Assembly: GCF_900184995.1 (NCBI RefSeq) | Contig: NZ_LT860099.1 | Coordinates: 2,046,886-2,110,885, forward strand | Direction of reading: 5' to 3' | Origin: Konateibacter massiliensis | GTDB lineage: Bacteria; Bacillota; Clostridia; Lachnospirales; Lachnospiraceae | DNA length: 64,000 nt | In this document: positions 1 to 10,000 of the stretch, in pieces | How the letters are laid out: every line of letters begins with the position of its first letter | How positions within the stretch are numbered: position 1 is the first letter of the stretch | Translations under genes and position numbers: made by a program | The notes under the pieces: generated by a model | What the model was told of the DNA's origin: nothing | Seen by the model: only the letters and a program-made list of their open reading frames with translations | Database searches by the model: none

Positions 1-167
1 TAAATCAATGAGGTAAGCAGACGATGCACCGTACTTTTATGTAATCCCAAATAGTTGCTCAAATCCATAAGACCAATCGGTCCCATCTGCGCTAAAGTCT
101 CCATCACCTGAAAAATTCTCTCCGCAGACTGAACGGGATTTTTATTTACTCCAGTTTCCTCTTGCAT
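1..167 (-). CDS. IclR-family transcriptional regulator, N-terminal part
   Basis: Only the first 55 or so codons are in the window; the gene runs off the left edge. The start is ATG at 167, preceded by GGAGGAAA on the minus strand. The visible protein is the winged helix-turn-helix of the IclR family: an N-terminal NPVQSAERIFQV segment, then LSNYLGLHKSTVHRLLTSL, the recognition helix. The gene is divergent from a KDPG aldolase/KDG kinase operon and shares its upstream region, which contains TGAAAC...GTTTCA palindromes typical of IclR proteins such as KdgR. A KdgR-like role, regulating ketodeoxygluconate use, is inferred from position. The ligand-binding domain is not in view. Confidence 0.85.
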   Translation of the reverse strand, partial: MQEETGVNKNPVQSAERIFQVMETLAQMGPIGLMDLSNYLGLHKSTVHRLLTSLI

Positions 168-317
168 ATTTCCTCCATCCGTACCTTTTCTTGCGAAGAA
201 GTACCTTTCCCAATATTCTTTCCACAAAATGCGCATACTACAAATTATCGGAAATGTTTTTGATTTCGATAATTTATTTTATATTATTAAAGAAGTTCTC
301 AAAGATTTCCTATGTCA

Positions 318-350
318 TGAAACCAGTTTCACCTAGTGAAACATTGTTAT
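318..350. promoter_or_regulatory. Overlapping TGAAAC/GTTTCA palindromes, candidate IclR/KdgR operator
   Basis: TGAAAC-CA-GTTTCA at 318-331 is a perfect inverted repeat. It overlaps GTTTCAC-CTA-GTGAAAC at 326-342, also perfect, and TGAAACATTGTTAT at 337-350, which resembles the enterobacterial KdgR box (TGAAACANTGTTTCA). The cluster lies between the divergent IclR gene and the kdgA operon, so it is the natural site for that regulator. The match to a known box is from memory of the consensus. Confidence 0.6.
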
Positions 351-407
351 TCTACCACGCTTTTGCAAAAAAAACAACATGGTTGCAAAAAGTTATCGTT
401 TGGTCAG

Positions 408-512
408 TAACGGTTCAGCCCTGCCCTATAGAAATGATTACGCAAAACTTTTTTAAACTGCAAGCACTTACGACAAATTTTGCGTAATCATCCCTGCATG
501 GCTGAACTGTTA
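408..512. repeat. 105-bp inverted-repeat element with TAACAGTTCAGCC-type ends
   Basis: The left end is TAACGGTTCAGCC (408-420) and the right end GGCTGAACTGTTA (500-512), inverted copies of each other with one mismatch. Inside is a second pair, 434-447 and 478-491, of perfect 14-bp arms (ATGATTACGCAAAA). The same ends recur at 3078-3259, and single ends at 24411 and 28085. No ORF inside looks real, so it resembles a MITE or palindromic intergenic repeat. Confidence 0.7.
459..472. promoter_or_regulatory. Weak LacI/cre-like site before kdgA
   Basis: TGCAAGCACTTACG matches the local LacI-type palindrome TGTAAGCGTTTACA at about 10 of 14 positions. It lies inside the repeat element, in its loop, about 70 bp upstream of the kdgA -35 box. 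It could link kdgAK to the uxa regulon, but the match is imperfect. Confidence 0.3.
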
Positions 513-543
513 CACAAAAAGTACGAAACATGATTGTTTTTTC

Positions 544-571
544 TTGACATCTTGTCAAATGATAGTATAAT
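544..571 (+). promoter_or_regulatory. Sigma-A promoter of kdgA-kdgK
   Basis: TTGACA (544-549), a 16-bp spacer and TATAAT (566-571) match both consensus hexamers exactly. The -35 box is one arm of a perfect palindrome, TTGACA-TCT-TGTCAA (544-558), which could be a repressor site. The transcript would have a leader of about 115 nt before the kdgA start. Confidence 0.8.
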
Positions 572-694
572 TTATTTATAGTATCGTTATGCGAAACATA
601 GTTTTATATTATGGAACACCATGGAAGTGACTATATATTATCCAAGTATTTTTCCAAAATGATATACTACATTTTAAATAAGGAGAGATTTGTA

Positions 695-1657
695 ATGAAC
701 GAAGTATTACAGAAGATTCAAAAAATTGGTATTGTACCTGTTATTAAGCTTGATGATGCAAAAGATGCAAAGCCGTTGGCAAAAGCACTTTGTGACGGAG
801 GACTTCCTTGTGCAGAGGTAACCTTCAGAACTGCCTGCGCTGCTGAAGCTATTCAGATTATGGCAACAGAATTCCCAGAGATGCTTGTAGGCGCCGGAAC
901 TGTATTGACAACCGAGCAGGTAGACACTGCTGTTGCTGCCGGAGCTAAATTCATTGTAAGCCCGGGACTTAATCCAAAGGTAGTAAAATATTGCGTAGAC
1001 AAAGGAATCCCTGTAACACCGGGTACTACAAATCCTAGTGATATCGAGCAGGCAATCGAATTAGGCTTAGAGGTTGTTAAATTCTTCCCTGCAGAGGCGG
1101 CTGGCGGACTGAACATGATTAAGTCTATGGCAGCTCCTTATGTAAACATGAAATTCATGCCAACAGGCGGTATCAATGCAAGCAACCTGACTTCTTATCT
1201 TGATTTCCCTAAGATTATTGCTTGCGGCGGAAGCTGGATGGTAAATGATACACTCGTAAAAGAGGGAAAATTTGATGAGATTACAAGACTTACTAAGGAA
1301 GCTGTAACAAACATGTTAGGCTTTGAGGTAAGACACGTAGGTATCAATGCTGCAAACGAGACAGAGGCAGACGCTACTGCAAGTGCATTTGAGAAAATGT
1401 TTGGCTTTGAGAAAAAAGTTGGTTCAAGCTCTATTTTTGCCGGAAAAGGCGTTGAAGTAATGAAAACTCCTTATCTTGGAGCTCACGGACATATTGCAAT
1501 TGCAACAAACTACATTGAGAGAGCAAAATTCCATCTTGAAATGCAGGGCTTCAAATTCGACGAAGCAACCGCAAAACACAACGACAAGGGCGCTCTTGCT
1601 GCAATTTACTTTGTTGGTGAATACAGCGGATTTGCTGTACATTTGGTTCAGAAATAA
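695..1657 (+). CDS. kdgA: KDPG/KHG aldolase fused to a C-terminal glyoxalase (VOC)-like domain
   Basis: This is a 320-residue protein that cleaves 2-keto-3-deoxy-6-phosphogluconate to pyruvate and glyceraldehyde-3-phosphate, the last step of uronate breakdown. Residues 1-210 are a class I aldolase: the Schiff-base lysine is K129 in VVKFFPAE, the general-acid glutamate is E41 in CAEVTFRT, and PTGGI follows at 156-160. Residues 215-320, starting at LGFEVRHVGIN, are about 105 extra residues that read as a vicinal-oxygen-chelate/glyoxalase fold. A plain KDPG aldolase is about 205-215 residues. ATG 695 was chosen over the upstream in-frame ATG at 611 because AAGGAGAG precedes it. It is the first gene of an operon with kdgK, 47 bp downstream. 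The function of the added domain is unknown. Confidence 0.93.
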   Translation: MNEVLQKIQKIGIVPVIKLDDAKDAKPLAKALCDGGLPCAEVTFRTACAAEAIQIMATEFPEMLVGAGTVLTTEQVDTAVAAGAKFIVSPGLNPKVVKYCVDKGIPVTPGTTNPSDIEQAIELGLEVVKFFPAEAAGGLNMIKSMAAPYVNMKFMPTGGINASNLTSYLDFPKIIACGGSWMVNDTLVKEGKFDEITRLTKEAVTNMLGFEVRHVGINAANETEADATASAFEKMFGFEKKVGSSSIFAGKGVEVMKTPYLGAHGHIAIATNYIERAKFHLEMQGFKFDEATAKHNDKGALAAIYFVGEYSGFAVHLVQK

Positions 1658-1704
1658 AAAACAAAAATAATTAAAATTTATATTTGCAATGGAGGAAATT
1701 AAAA

Positions 1705-2736
1705 ATGGCTAAAGTTGTTACTATGGGTGAAATCATGTTAAGATTATCAACCCCAAATAATGAAAAATTTATTCAGGCTGATGAGTTCGATATAAACTAC
1801 GGTGGCGGAGAAGCTAACGTTGCTGTCTCTCTTGCTAACTACGGACATGAGGCTGACTTCGTAACTGCTGTACCGGACAATGAAATCGGTGAGTGTGCAG
1901 TTGCGGCACTTAGAAAATATGATGTTGGTACAAAAAACATCGCAAAATGCGGTGAGAGACTTGGTATCTACTTCCTTGAGACAGGTTCCGCTATGAGACC
2001 TTCCAAAGTAGTTTATGACAGAGCTTATTCTTCTATCTCAACAGCTACTGCTGCTGATTTTGATTTTGATAAAATTTTTGAGGGCGCTGACTGGTTCCAC
2101 TTTACAGGAATCACACCTGCTGTTTCCGATGCTGCTGCTGTATTGACAGAGGAAGCTTTAAAGGCTGCAAAGAAACATAACGTAACTGTTTCTGTTGATC
2201 TTAACTTCCGTAAGAAATTATGGTCTTCCGAAAAAGCTCAGAAGGTTATGACAAACTTAATGCAGTATGTTGATGTTTGTATCGGTAACGAAGAAGACGC
2301 TGAATTAGTATTAGGCTTTAAGCCGGGAAATACTGACGTTACAAGCGGTGATCTTGAATTAGCAGGCTACAAGGATATCTTTGAGCAGATGGTTGCTAAA
2401 TTTGATTTCAAATATGCTGTAAGCTCTTTAAGAGTAAGCCACTCCGCTTCTGATAACGGCTGGTCAGCTTGTATCTACAACGGAGAGACAAAAGAATTCT
2501 ATCACTCAAGAGAGTACCGTATTACCCCGATCGTTGACCGTGTTGGTGGTGGTGACTCCTTTGCTGCCGGTGTTATCTGCGGCTTAGTTGACGGAAAAGA
2601 CTTCAAGTCTGCTCTTGAATACGGCGTTGCTGCTTCTGCATTGAAGCACACAATTCCTGGAGACTTTAACCTTGTTTCCAGAAAAGAAGTTGATACCTTA
2701 GCTGGCGGAGACGCTTCAGGAAGAGTTCAAAGATAA
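1705..2736 (+). CDS. kdgK: 2-keto-3-deoxygluconate kinase, PfkB family
   Basis: This 343-residue sugar kinase phosphorylates KDG to KDPG, feeding the aldolase encoded just upstream. It begins MAKVVTMGEIMLRLS, typical of the PfkB family; NYGGGEANVA lies near residue 35, and the signature RVGGGDSFAAG with the catalytic aspartate is near residue 280. ATG 1705 follows GGAGGAAA; a longer reading from TTG 1684 would overlap that ribosome site and is less likely. The kdgA-kdgK pairing and the nearby uxa genes support KDG rather than fructose or ribose as substrate. A strong terminator follows at 2925. Confidence 0.92.
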   Translation: MAKVVTMGEIMLRLSTPNNEKFIQADEFDINYGGGEANVAVSLANYGHEADFVTAVPDNEIGECAVAALRKYDVGTKNIAKCGERLGIYFLETGSAMRPSKVVYDRAYSSISTATAADFDFDKIFEGADWFHFTGITPAVSDAAAVLTEEALKAAKKHNVTVSVDLNFRKKLWSSEKAQKVMTNLMQYVDVCIGNEEDAELVLGFKPGNTDVTSGDLELAGYKDIFEQMVAKFDFKYAVSSLRVSHSASDNGWSACIYNGETKEFYHSREYRITPIVDRVGGGDSFAAGVICGLVDGKDFKSALEYGVAASALKHTIPGDFNLVSRKEVDTLAGGDASGRVQR

Positions 2737-2799
2737 GAAGCTGCTTTTACGCAGCAGAATGTGAGCCCGGCTCCATTCAGACATTTATTTAAGCCTTTC

Positions 2800-2830
2800 A
2801 CACAGAGGAAACATAGAATTTCCTCTGTGT
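2800..2830. terminator. Hairpin downstream of kdgK
   Basis: ACACAGAGGAAA and TTTCCTCTGTGT form a near-perfect stem around CATAGAA. No T-run follows directly, so it may act as an mRNA-stabilising hairpin ahead of the stronger terminator at 2925. Confidence 0.5.
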
Positions 2831-2924
2831 TGAAATAAATTTCAATACTTTATACCATAGAATGTTAACCCATTCATTTTATGGTAACTCTCAATAGAAT
2901 TTTGCCAATTCTATTAACTAAATG

Positions 2925-2960
2925 ATAATGTACCTTTTGCCAAAGGTGCATTATTTTTTT
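2925..2960 (+). terminator. Rho-independent terminator of kdgA-kdgK
   Basis: ATAATG-T-ACCTTT, loop TGCC, AAAGGT-G-CATTAT forms a long stem with one internal T/G mismatch, followed by a run of T. Confidence 0.85.
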
Positions 2961-3033
2961 CTGTCTTTTATTTGCATTTTGTCTATTATTACCCCTTTTT
3001 TTATTCGTTTCATTTTCTTTTCGTCGAATTGTC

Positions 3034-3070
3034 TGCAAACGTTTACATTTTCAACCATTAATGGTATAAT
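3034..3070 (+). promoter_or_regulatory. Pectate lyase promoter with overlapping LacI/cre operator
   Basis: TTTACA (3042-3047), a 17-bp spacer and TATAAT (3065-3070) form a good sigma-A promoter. The palindrome TGCAAACGTTTACA (3034-3047) covers the -35 box, so a bound repressor would block transcription. It fits both the CcpA cre consensus and the operators at the local lacI/uxaB promoters; sequence alone cannot say which regulator binds. Confidence 0.7.
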
Positions 3071-3077
3071 CTGCTTA

Positions 3078-3259
3078 TAACAGTTCCGCTATATAGAAAT
3101 GATTATGCTAAATGACCGCGAGCGCTTGCACTCAAAGGACATGTTGTACAAGCCTTTCTACAGGGCGGACGCCATATAGAAAGAATGTGCCGATTATTTA
3201 ATAAGATACTTGGCATATTTATATTCTGGCATATTATGAATGTCACGGCTGAACTGTTA
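3078..3259. repeat. 182-bp repeat element in the pectate lyase leader
   Basis: The element has TAACAGTTCCGC at the left (3078) and GGCTGAACTGTTA at the right (3247-3259), the same ends as the element at 408-512. ATAGAAATGATTA near the left end is also shared. It begins 8 bp after the -10 box, so it occupies almost the whole 5' untranslated leader of the pectate lyase gene. Confidence 0.65.
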
Positions 3260-3311
3260 TATTTTTTTGCGTTACATGTAACTATTAACATTTTTTTCAA
3301 GGGGGAAACAC

Positions 3312-6300
3312 ATGAAAAAACTATTTTCAAGAACAATTGCAGCATTACTCACTAGTGCGCTCATATTTACGAGTACAGGGTTCTCGTCATCTGCCACTAT
3401 TATTGAGGACAATTCTGCAAACGTTGTCACAGAGATTACGACCGATGAACAAGAAACAGAGGAGACTGTTTCTACGAATGACATCGAGGAAATCACAACC
3501 GATGAAGCAGAAAACGTTTCTGAAAATGATGTTGTGGAAAACACAACCGGCGAAACAGAAACCTCTTCTGTAAATGAGGTTGAGCAAAACACATCCGATG
3601 AAAAGGAGAGCTCTTCTATGGCTGCTATCAATCCATCCACCACTGCTTCTGAGCTCAATGAGGCAGCGGATTATACGTGGAAATCCATCACATTCGGACA
3701 GTCCACAGACCTGAATTTTCCGTCTAACGTTTTGCCGGAAAAGATAGGCACACAGTACGCTGAGGAAACTCAGATCAGTGTCGTTGATTCATCCGTCGAG
3801 GGCGCAGAGCCGGAGACAAAAGATGCTGTAGTGATTGAGAGCCGCGGCGGTAAAATCGCAAACGCACACGACGGCTTAACCTTCTACTACACAACACTTC
3901 CGACAAGTAAAAACTTTGTTCTGGAGGCAAAGGTATTTATCAACCAGTTTGGACCGGAAAACAATTCTGCTCCAAGTAAACAGGAAGCTGTCGGTATCAT
4001 GGCAAGAGATATACTTGGGGCTGCCAGGCAAGAGCCTATGGCGGAGGGATATGAGGAACTTCCTGCTGCCTCCAATGTAGCTTCTACAATGGTCATGGCA
4101 AATGAGAAAAAAACCAATACAGCTCTCAATATTATGTCTTATCAGAGAAACGGCGTATTCTATCCATACGGAAATGCTCATATTTCCTACTCAGCAACTC
4201 AGTTTGCTCAGATAAACGCAGACAAGTCAAAGACCGTAATTGAAGATGTTACACCTGCTGAGGGAGAGAGCTACGACAGCAGCGACTTCTTTACACTTCG
4301 TCTGGAACGCACCGATAACGGATTTATCACCACCTACATAGCCTCTGACGGAACCGAGAAAACCGGAAGTATTGACGATGCAGACAGACTTGCCGTTATC
4401 GACGAGGAAAATATGTATGTAGGCTTCTTCTCTTCCAGAAATGCGAAGGTGACCTACACAGATATTACCCTGACTACATCTAATGCCAACACCGCACCAT
4501 GCACCTTTACACCGGAGGCATATGCTCTCTCCTTTACCAATATGTCCGCAGAGAAGACAAGCTCCAGTGATTATACAGTGGCATTTCGGACAAATTTTGA
4601 CGGTACGGCAGAGATTTTGCAGGACGGCAGCGTAATTGAGGCAGCCGGAGCTGTGACCGCAGGTGAAATATATGAGCTTCCTACTACTTTAAGCAGCGAC
4701 ACAACGAATTTTGTGATTAATTACAGCTCAAGCAACGGCTCCAAAACCGTAGATTTTAACGTGACCAAAAATGAAGCATACCAAAAGGATCTCTATGTCT
4801 CCGTGGACGGTACAAGCTCGGGCAGCGGGGATATCGATTCACCGCTTGATTTGGATACAGCTCTCTCCTATTTATCAGAGGGACACACCATTTATCTTCG
4901 CGAAGGAACCTATAATGCCCTCGTCATCCAGGCAACAATGTCGGCAAGCACTAAAGGAATGAAGAGCTTGACCGCTTATAATGGTGAAAATGTAGTATTC
5001 AGTGGAAATTCTTATGTATATGCAAGCTACTGGAATATATCCCATATTTCAATCACCGGCTCAAATTCTGCTGGTCTTCGTGCGAGCGGAAGCGGCAATG
5101 TATTTGAATATTGCACCTTCTACGGAAATGAGGATACCGGCTTCCAGCTTGGTATGGGCTCCGACACAGACCCGCTCACATGGCCGGAAAACAACACAAT
5201 CCGTTACTGTCTTTCCTATGAAAACGTAGATGCCTCCCAAATCAATGCCGATGGCTTTGCCGCTAAACTAGGCGTCGGAAAGGGTAACCTATTTGATTCT
5301 TGTATCTCCCATGACAATGCAGACGATGGCTGGGATTTATTCAATAAGCTTGGCGATGCCAAAAATGAGCCTGTCACAATACAAAACTGTATCGCTTACA
5401 GCAACGGCAACAACGGCTTTAAGCTTGGCGGAGAAGGCTATGCGGTTGACCATATCATAACTGACTGCCTTGCTTTCCAAAACAATATGGACGGCTTTAC
5501 CGACAATTTTAATACCGGTGTACTGACTGTCACAAACTGTACCTCAGTTGACAATAACAGATACAATTATATTTTCCGCTTAAATCCTTATTTGTCTGCA
5601 AGCGAGCAAGGAACCTTCACCAACAATATTTCCTATCGCAGCAGCTATGATGAAGATACAGTAAATGATTATATTTCCGGCAACATTGTCAACTCCTACT
5701 TCTTCGATGAAGGAAATAATACCATTACTGCAAACGATTTCATAAGTACAACGGCTCCTGAGTCATACGAGAGAAACGCGGACGGAACCATTAACTACGG
5801 TGATTTTATGCGCCCGACTACCGCAAGCTTCCTTGCAAACAGCGGCATTTCCCATGCTTCCTATATTGGCGCAATTCCACCTGTTTCTACTCCTGCACAG
5901 TTAGTGACCAAAATCAGTTTAGACAAGACACAGGCTTCCTTAAAAATCGGTGAAACCGTTGCATTGAAGGCAAGTGTTGAGCCTGCAAACGCTACAAACT
6001 CTGCATTGACATGGACCTCCTCCAACACCGGTGTTGCTTCAGTCGATTCCACCGGTCTGGTAAAGGCTCTGTCAGCAGGAACTGCGGTTATCAGTGCCGC
6101 TTCAACTGACGGAAGCAACATTACGGCTGCTTGTGCAATTACTGTTTTACCGGATGTCGTTGGGGTTTCGTCAATTACGCTTACCAAAACTAAAACCGCA
6201 ATTGCAAAAGGCTCCAGCGAGACTTTATCCGCTTCTGTTTTACCTGAAAATGCTACGGATACTTCCGTTACTTGGAGTTCCAGCAACACAAAGGTTGCAA

Positions 6301-6926
6301 CGGTAGACCAAAACGGCAAGGTGACCGGCAAAGCGTATGGAACGGCTGTTATCAAAGCAGCTTCTGTCAGCAACCCAAGCATTACTGCTTCCTGCAGCGT
6401 AACGGTAGGCTATAAGATTACTTATTCCTTAAACAAAGGAGCGAATAACAGCAAAAATCCGGCTGCTTATTACAAGCAAAAGGTAACGCTGTCTGAGCCG
6501 ACAAGAAAAGGCTATCTATTTAAAGGCTGGTACACAGACAGTAAGTTTAAAACAAAGATAACCTCCATCTCAAAAAGCAGTACAAAGAATTACAAGCTGT
6601 ACGCAAAATGGGAAAAGGTATCAAAACCTGCTGCACCTGCAATAAAAGCAGCGACAAACAGCAGTGCAAAGAAAATGAAAATTACATTGAAAAGTTCAAT
6701 TTCCGGTGCAAAGGGATATGAAATAACCTATGCAACAGATAAGAAATTTACAAAAAACACGAGCACTGCTACGATTTCAAAAGCCTCCACTTTGTCAAAG
6801 ACAATTTCAAAGCTGACAAAGGGCAGCACCTATTATGTCAAAGTTCGGGCATATACGGTTGATTCTGAGGGCAATAAGATTTATGGAAAATATAGCAAAA
6901 CCGTCAGTGTAAAAATCAGAAAATAA
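3312..6926 (+). CDS. Secreted multidomain PL9-type pectate lyase
   Basis: This 1204-residue exported protein is predicted to cleave polygalacturonate by beta-elimination. Residues 1-30 are a signal peptide; 31-105 a Thr/Glu/Ser-rich linker with repeated EITTDE-like units; about 110-400 a beta-sandwich-like region. Residues 489-853 are a right-handed beta-helix with PL9 hallmarks: DGFAAKLGVG, the calcium-site run HDNADDGWDLF, and NGFKLGG, whose lysine is the likely catalytic base. Two BIG2 Ig-like domains (862-945 and 950-1033), a Flg_new/InlB B-repeat-like domain (1034-1102, GYLFKGWYTD) and a lysine-rich FN3-like end (1105-1204) suggest wall association. No LPXTG is present. The start follows AAGGGGG. 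Its promoter carries a LacI/cre site, linking it to the galacturonate genes. Confidence 0.88.
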   Translation: MKKLFSRTIAALLTSALIFTSTGFSSSATIIEDNSANVVTEITTDEQETEETVSTNDIEEITTDEAENVSENDVVENTTGETETSSVNEVEQNTSDEKESSSMAAINPSTTASELNEAADYTWKSITFGQSTDLNFPSNVLPEKIGTQYAEETQISVVDSSVEGAEPETKDAVVIESRGGKIANAHDGLTFYYTTLPTSKNFVLEAKVFINQFGPENNSAPSKQEAVGIMARDILGAARQEPMAEGYEELPAASNVASTMVMANEKKTNTALNIMSYQRNGVFYPYGNAHISYSATQFAQINADKSKTVIEDVTPAEGESYDSSDFFTLRLERTDNGFITTYIASDGTEKTGSIDDADRLAVIDEENMYVGFFSSRNAKVTYTDITLTTSNANTAPCTFTPEAYALSFTNMSAEKTSSSDYTVAFRTNFDGTAEILQDGSVIEAAGAVTAGEIYELPTTLSSDTTNFVINYSSSNGSKTVDFNVTKNEAYQKDLYVSVDGTSSGSGDIDSPLDLDTALSYLSEGHTIYLREGTYNALVIQATMSASTKGMKSLTAYNGENVVFSGNSYVYASYWNISHISITGSNSAGLRASGSGNVFEYCTFYGNEDTGFQLGMGSDTDPLTWPENNTIRYCLSYENVDASQINADGFAAKLGVGKGNLFDSCISHDNADDGWDLFNKLGDAKNEPVTIQNCIAYSNGNNGFKLGGEGYAVDHIITDCLAFQNNMDGFTDNFNTGVLTVTNCTSVDNNRYNYIFRLNPYLSASEQGTFTNNISYRSSYDEDTVNDYISGNIVNSYFFDEGNNTITANDFISTTAPESYERNADGTINYGDFMRPTTASFLANSGISHASYIGAIPPVSTPAQLVTKISLDKTQASLKIGETVALKASVEPANATNSALTWTSSNTGVASVDSTGLVKALSAGTAVISAASTDGSNITAACAITVLPDVVGVSSITLTKTKTAIAKGSSETLSASVLPENATDTSVTWSSSNTKVATVDQNGKVTGKAYGTAVIKAASVSNPSITASCSVTVGYKITYSLNKGANNSKNPAAYYKQKVTLSEPTRKGYLFKGWYTDSKFKTKITSISKSSTKNYKLYAKWEKVSKPAAPAIKAATNSSAKKMKITLKSSISGAKGYEITYATDKKFTKNTSTATISKASTLSKTISKLTKGSTYYVKVRAYTVDSEGNKIYGKYSKTVSVKIRK

Positions 6927-6951
6927 AAAAGTTCTATAATCTTCTATTTCT

Positions 6952-7017
6952 ATAGCCCTCACAGCAAAAGGACGTATTTTCTATTTTTTAAAAATACGTC
7001 CTTGCCGTGAGGGCTAT
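6952..7017. terminator. Bidirectional terminator between pectate lyase and beta-galactosidase
   Basis: A long inverted repeat: ATAGCCCTCAC outside and AAGGACGTATTTT inside pair with their complements across a CTATTTTTTA centre. It separates two convergent genes. Confidence 0.8.
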
Positions 7018-7041
7018 TAGTTTCCTATACATTTTTCACTT

Positions 7042-10000
7042 TTAAAACTCGAGCGTAAATGTCATAGATAGTTTTTCGTTATTCACCTGATATTTTTCAA
7101 TCAGCCGAGGCCCGCAGCTATTCGAGCCGCAACCGGACATGTAGCCATCCAGACAGAGTACTGTATAGGGGGACTTCTCCAGTTCAAAATTGTGAGCTTT
7201 GGCAGCCAACTCCTCTTGTGTGTAGCAGGAAGCATTGAAACTAAACTCGGAGCCGGATACGAGCAGACAGCTTCCCTCTTCTGATGATACGGCTAAGCCG
7301 GTGCATCCAAAGTGGCTGCCATTCTCCTGTGGCCGAATATAATCCTCATGCAGATTATCCACAGATGCGGTAAACAAATCCACATAAGCATCTCGGTGCT
7401 TGTCCACATAGCTCTCTTGAGGCCCAAATCCAAAATAGGTTACTCTGTCATAAGAGGCAGGCAGAAATAGGCGCAGACCAAACCGAGGCAGAAACGGAAG
7501 CTTCTCCAGAGGTTTCCTGGCAAATTGAGGCTTTAAGGAGGAGCGGTCGCCGTCTACCTCAACGGTAATAGTACCGTCAGGCATCACGTTCCACATCATC
7601 TGCCCTGTGATGATGCGCTGCAAAGAAACTGCATACAGGGAATAATGCGACGTAATGACTGTCACTTCTTCCTTTTGTTCCCAGCCTGTCTCGTAGACTT
7701 TTATTCTGGCTCTGTCATAACCCGCGGCTTCCCACTCCGGTCGAACGTTTCGATCATTATCCATAGGGGCACGCCACACATTCAGCTCAATCGGCTTCAT
7801 AATAAGGCTGTTACCGTTTCTGACCAGAGCGGAAAAAGTCCCCTTCCATTTGTCAAAAACATAGCGAAACTGTGTTCCTGTAAGAACAATCAGATTTTCC
7901 AACTCCGTCACCACCACTTCACTCTCTGTACAGGCGGCTGTAAATCCTGCTGCCTTTGCTACGACGGCTTTTGCACTCTCCGAATTTCTGCATACGGTCA
8001 ACTGGTCATGACCGGCTTCATGCCCTGCAAACGTAAGAAGCTCATCATATTTTTGAATATAGTGCAGATGAATAAAAGTATTTTTAGAAGCATGGATACT
8101 CTCGGGAAGGCATACCTGAACACTTTTCTTTGCCGGGCAATCCACCTCTTCCAGCTCTCCCGATGCAAGCACTTCTCCGTCCGTGACAATCTCATAGGCA
8201 ACAGTGTACCTGTCTTTAATATTGGTGTAATCCATTTTGTTATCCAGCTCCACAATCCCCTGAGCCGCATCTATCAGAGCGGCGCGGATAGGACGGGCTA
8301 CATTTTTGTATTCCAGAAGTCCGGTGTGAGGTCGTCTGTCCGGATAAACCAGACCATCCATACAGAAATTGCCGTCATGGATCTCTTCCTTCCAGTCCCC
8401 TCCGTAGAAAAACTTATCCTTTCCCTCTATTGTCTTACCCATGAAGACAGAATGATCACACCACTCCCACACATAACCGCCGATATAGCCGTCATACTGA
8501 TACATCCTTTGGAAGTACTCCTCCAAATCTCCCGGACCGTTTCCCATTGCATGACAATACTCCACCTCAATAAAAGGCTGCTTGCCCTTCTGGGTGCAGA
8601 AGTAATCGATAAACTCCACCGGAACATACATGCGGGAATGCACATCAATATTGGACACATCTTTTACATACTCCGAATCCTCCATCTCCCAGATACTATT
8701 CTCATAGCTCAGTACCCGATTGGGATCGTAGGATTTAATCCATGTAGATGCTTTTTCCAGACTTGGACCATATCCGCTTTCGTTTCCCATTGACCATGAA
8801 AAGACACTCGCGCAATTTTTGTCCCTGTGAACCAGATGCTGGATACGATCTAGCACGGCTTTTTCATAGGAAGGCTCTCTCATAAGCAAACCATAGGTTT
8901 TATCATATCCTACCTCTGCAATATCCTCCCTTCTGGTCCCACGCCCGTAGATAAAATTGGTCCCGTGGGATTCCAAATCCGCCTCATCCATCACATAGAA
9001 GCCGTATCTGTCATACATTTGGGCAGCCCACGGAGCATTCGGGTAATGGCTGGTACGAATGCCATTGATATTATGTTCCTTCATCAGCTTCAAATCCTGC
9101 ATAAGCTGTTCTCTGGTGATAGCAGCTCCCGTGTAAGGATTGCTATCGTGTCGGTTGGTACCCTTGATTTTGAAGTTTACTCCATTTATATAGATTACAT
9201 TATCCCGTATGTCAATCCGGCGAATCCCCACTTTCTGGGCGATGGTTTCTTCCCCTGTCTCCAGAACAAGAGTATATAAGACAGGGTGTTCCGCGTTCCA
9301 TAAATCCGGCGAATCCACCGGAAAACTTACCCTTCCCGCAGTAATTTCCTTTTCCGACAGAAGCGTTCCGCAAGGAGCATACAAGCGGGCTTTTACAGCC
9401 GGGCTGCCGCAAAATTCCAAATCCGCTCTTACCACTGCATGTGTAAAATCCTCGGACACATCAGTATGCACAAAATAATCACGAATATGATTTTTCGGAC
9501 GAAGCAGCAAATATACATCCCGAAAAATTCCCGAAAAACGCAGCTTGTCCTGATCCTCCAGATATGTTCCGTCACACCATTTCAATACGATAACAGTCAG
9601 CCGGTTACTTCCTGCCTGTACCTTGTCTGTAATGTCGAACTCGCTCCCGGAATGGGAAATCTGGCTGTAACCTGCAAACTCCCCATTTACCCATACATAG
9701 TAGCAGGAGTCCACACCTTCAAAGTTCAGATAGACATTACAAGCTGCATCCTTTTTTGCAAGGAAGAATTCCTTTATATAGACACCGGTAGGGTTCTCGT
9801 CCGGCACATAAGGCGGGTCAAAGGGGATGGGATATCGGTTATTGATGTATTGATTCCTATCATACCCCAAAATCTGCCAGCAACTTGGAACCGGGATGGT
9901 ATCATAACTGTCGGTGGCAGCGTCCGCCTCTATACAGCTCTCCGGTACATCGTGCCAGCTCTCATAATATTTAAATTTCCAGTCATCTCCGTTTAAATTG

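Noticed and set aside
191..487. 98-codon ORF in the iclR-kdgA intergenic region
   Set aside because: It covers operators and the inverted-repeat element, has no ribosome site, and its peptide shows no recognisable pattern.
2800..2830. Main terminator of the kdgAK operon
   Set aside because: The stem lacks a following T-run; the stem at 2925-2960 with a T-run is a better terminator.
7645..8793. 382-codon plus-strand ORF within the beta-galactosidase gene
   Set aside because: It is the antisense of a well-conserved GH2 gene; the protein looks like random composition.
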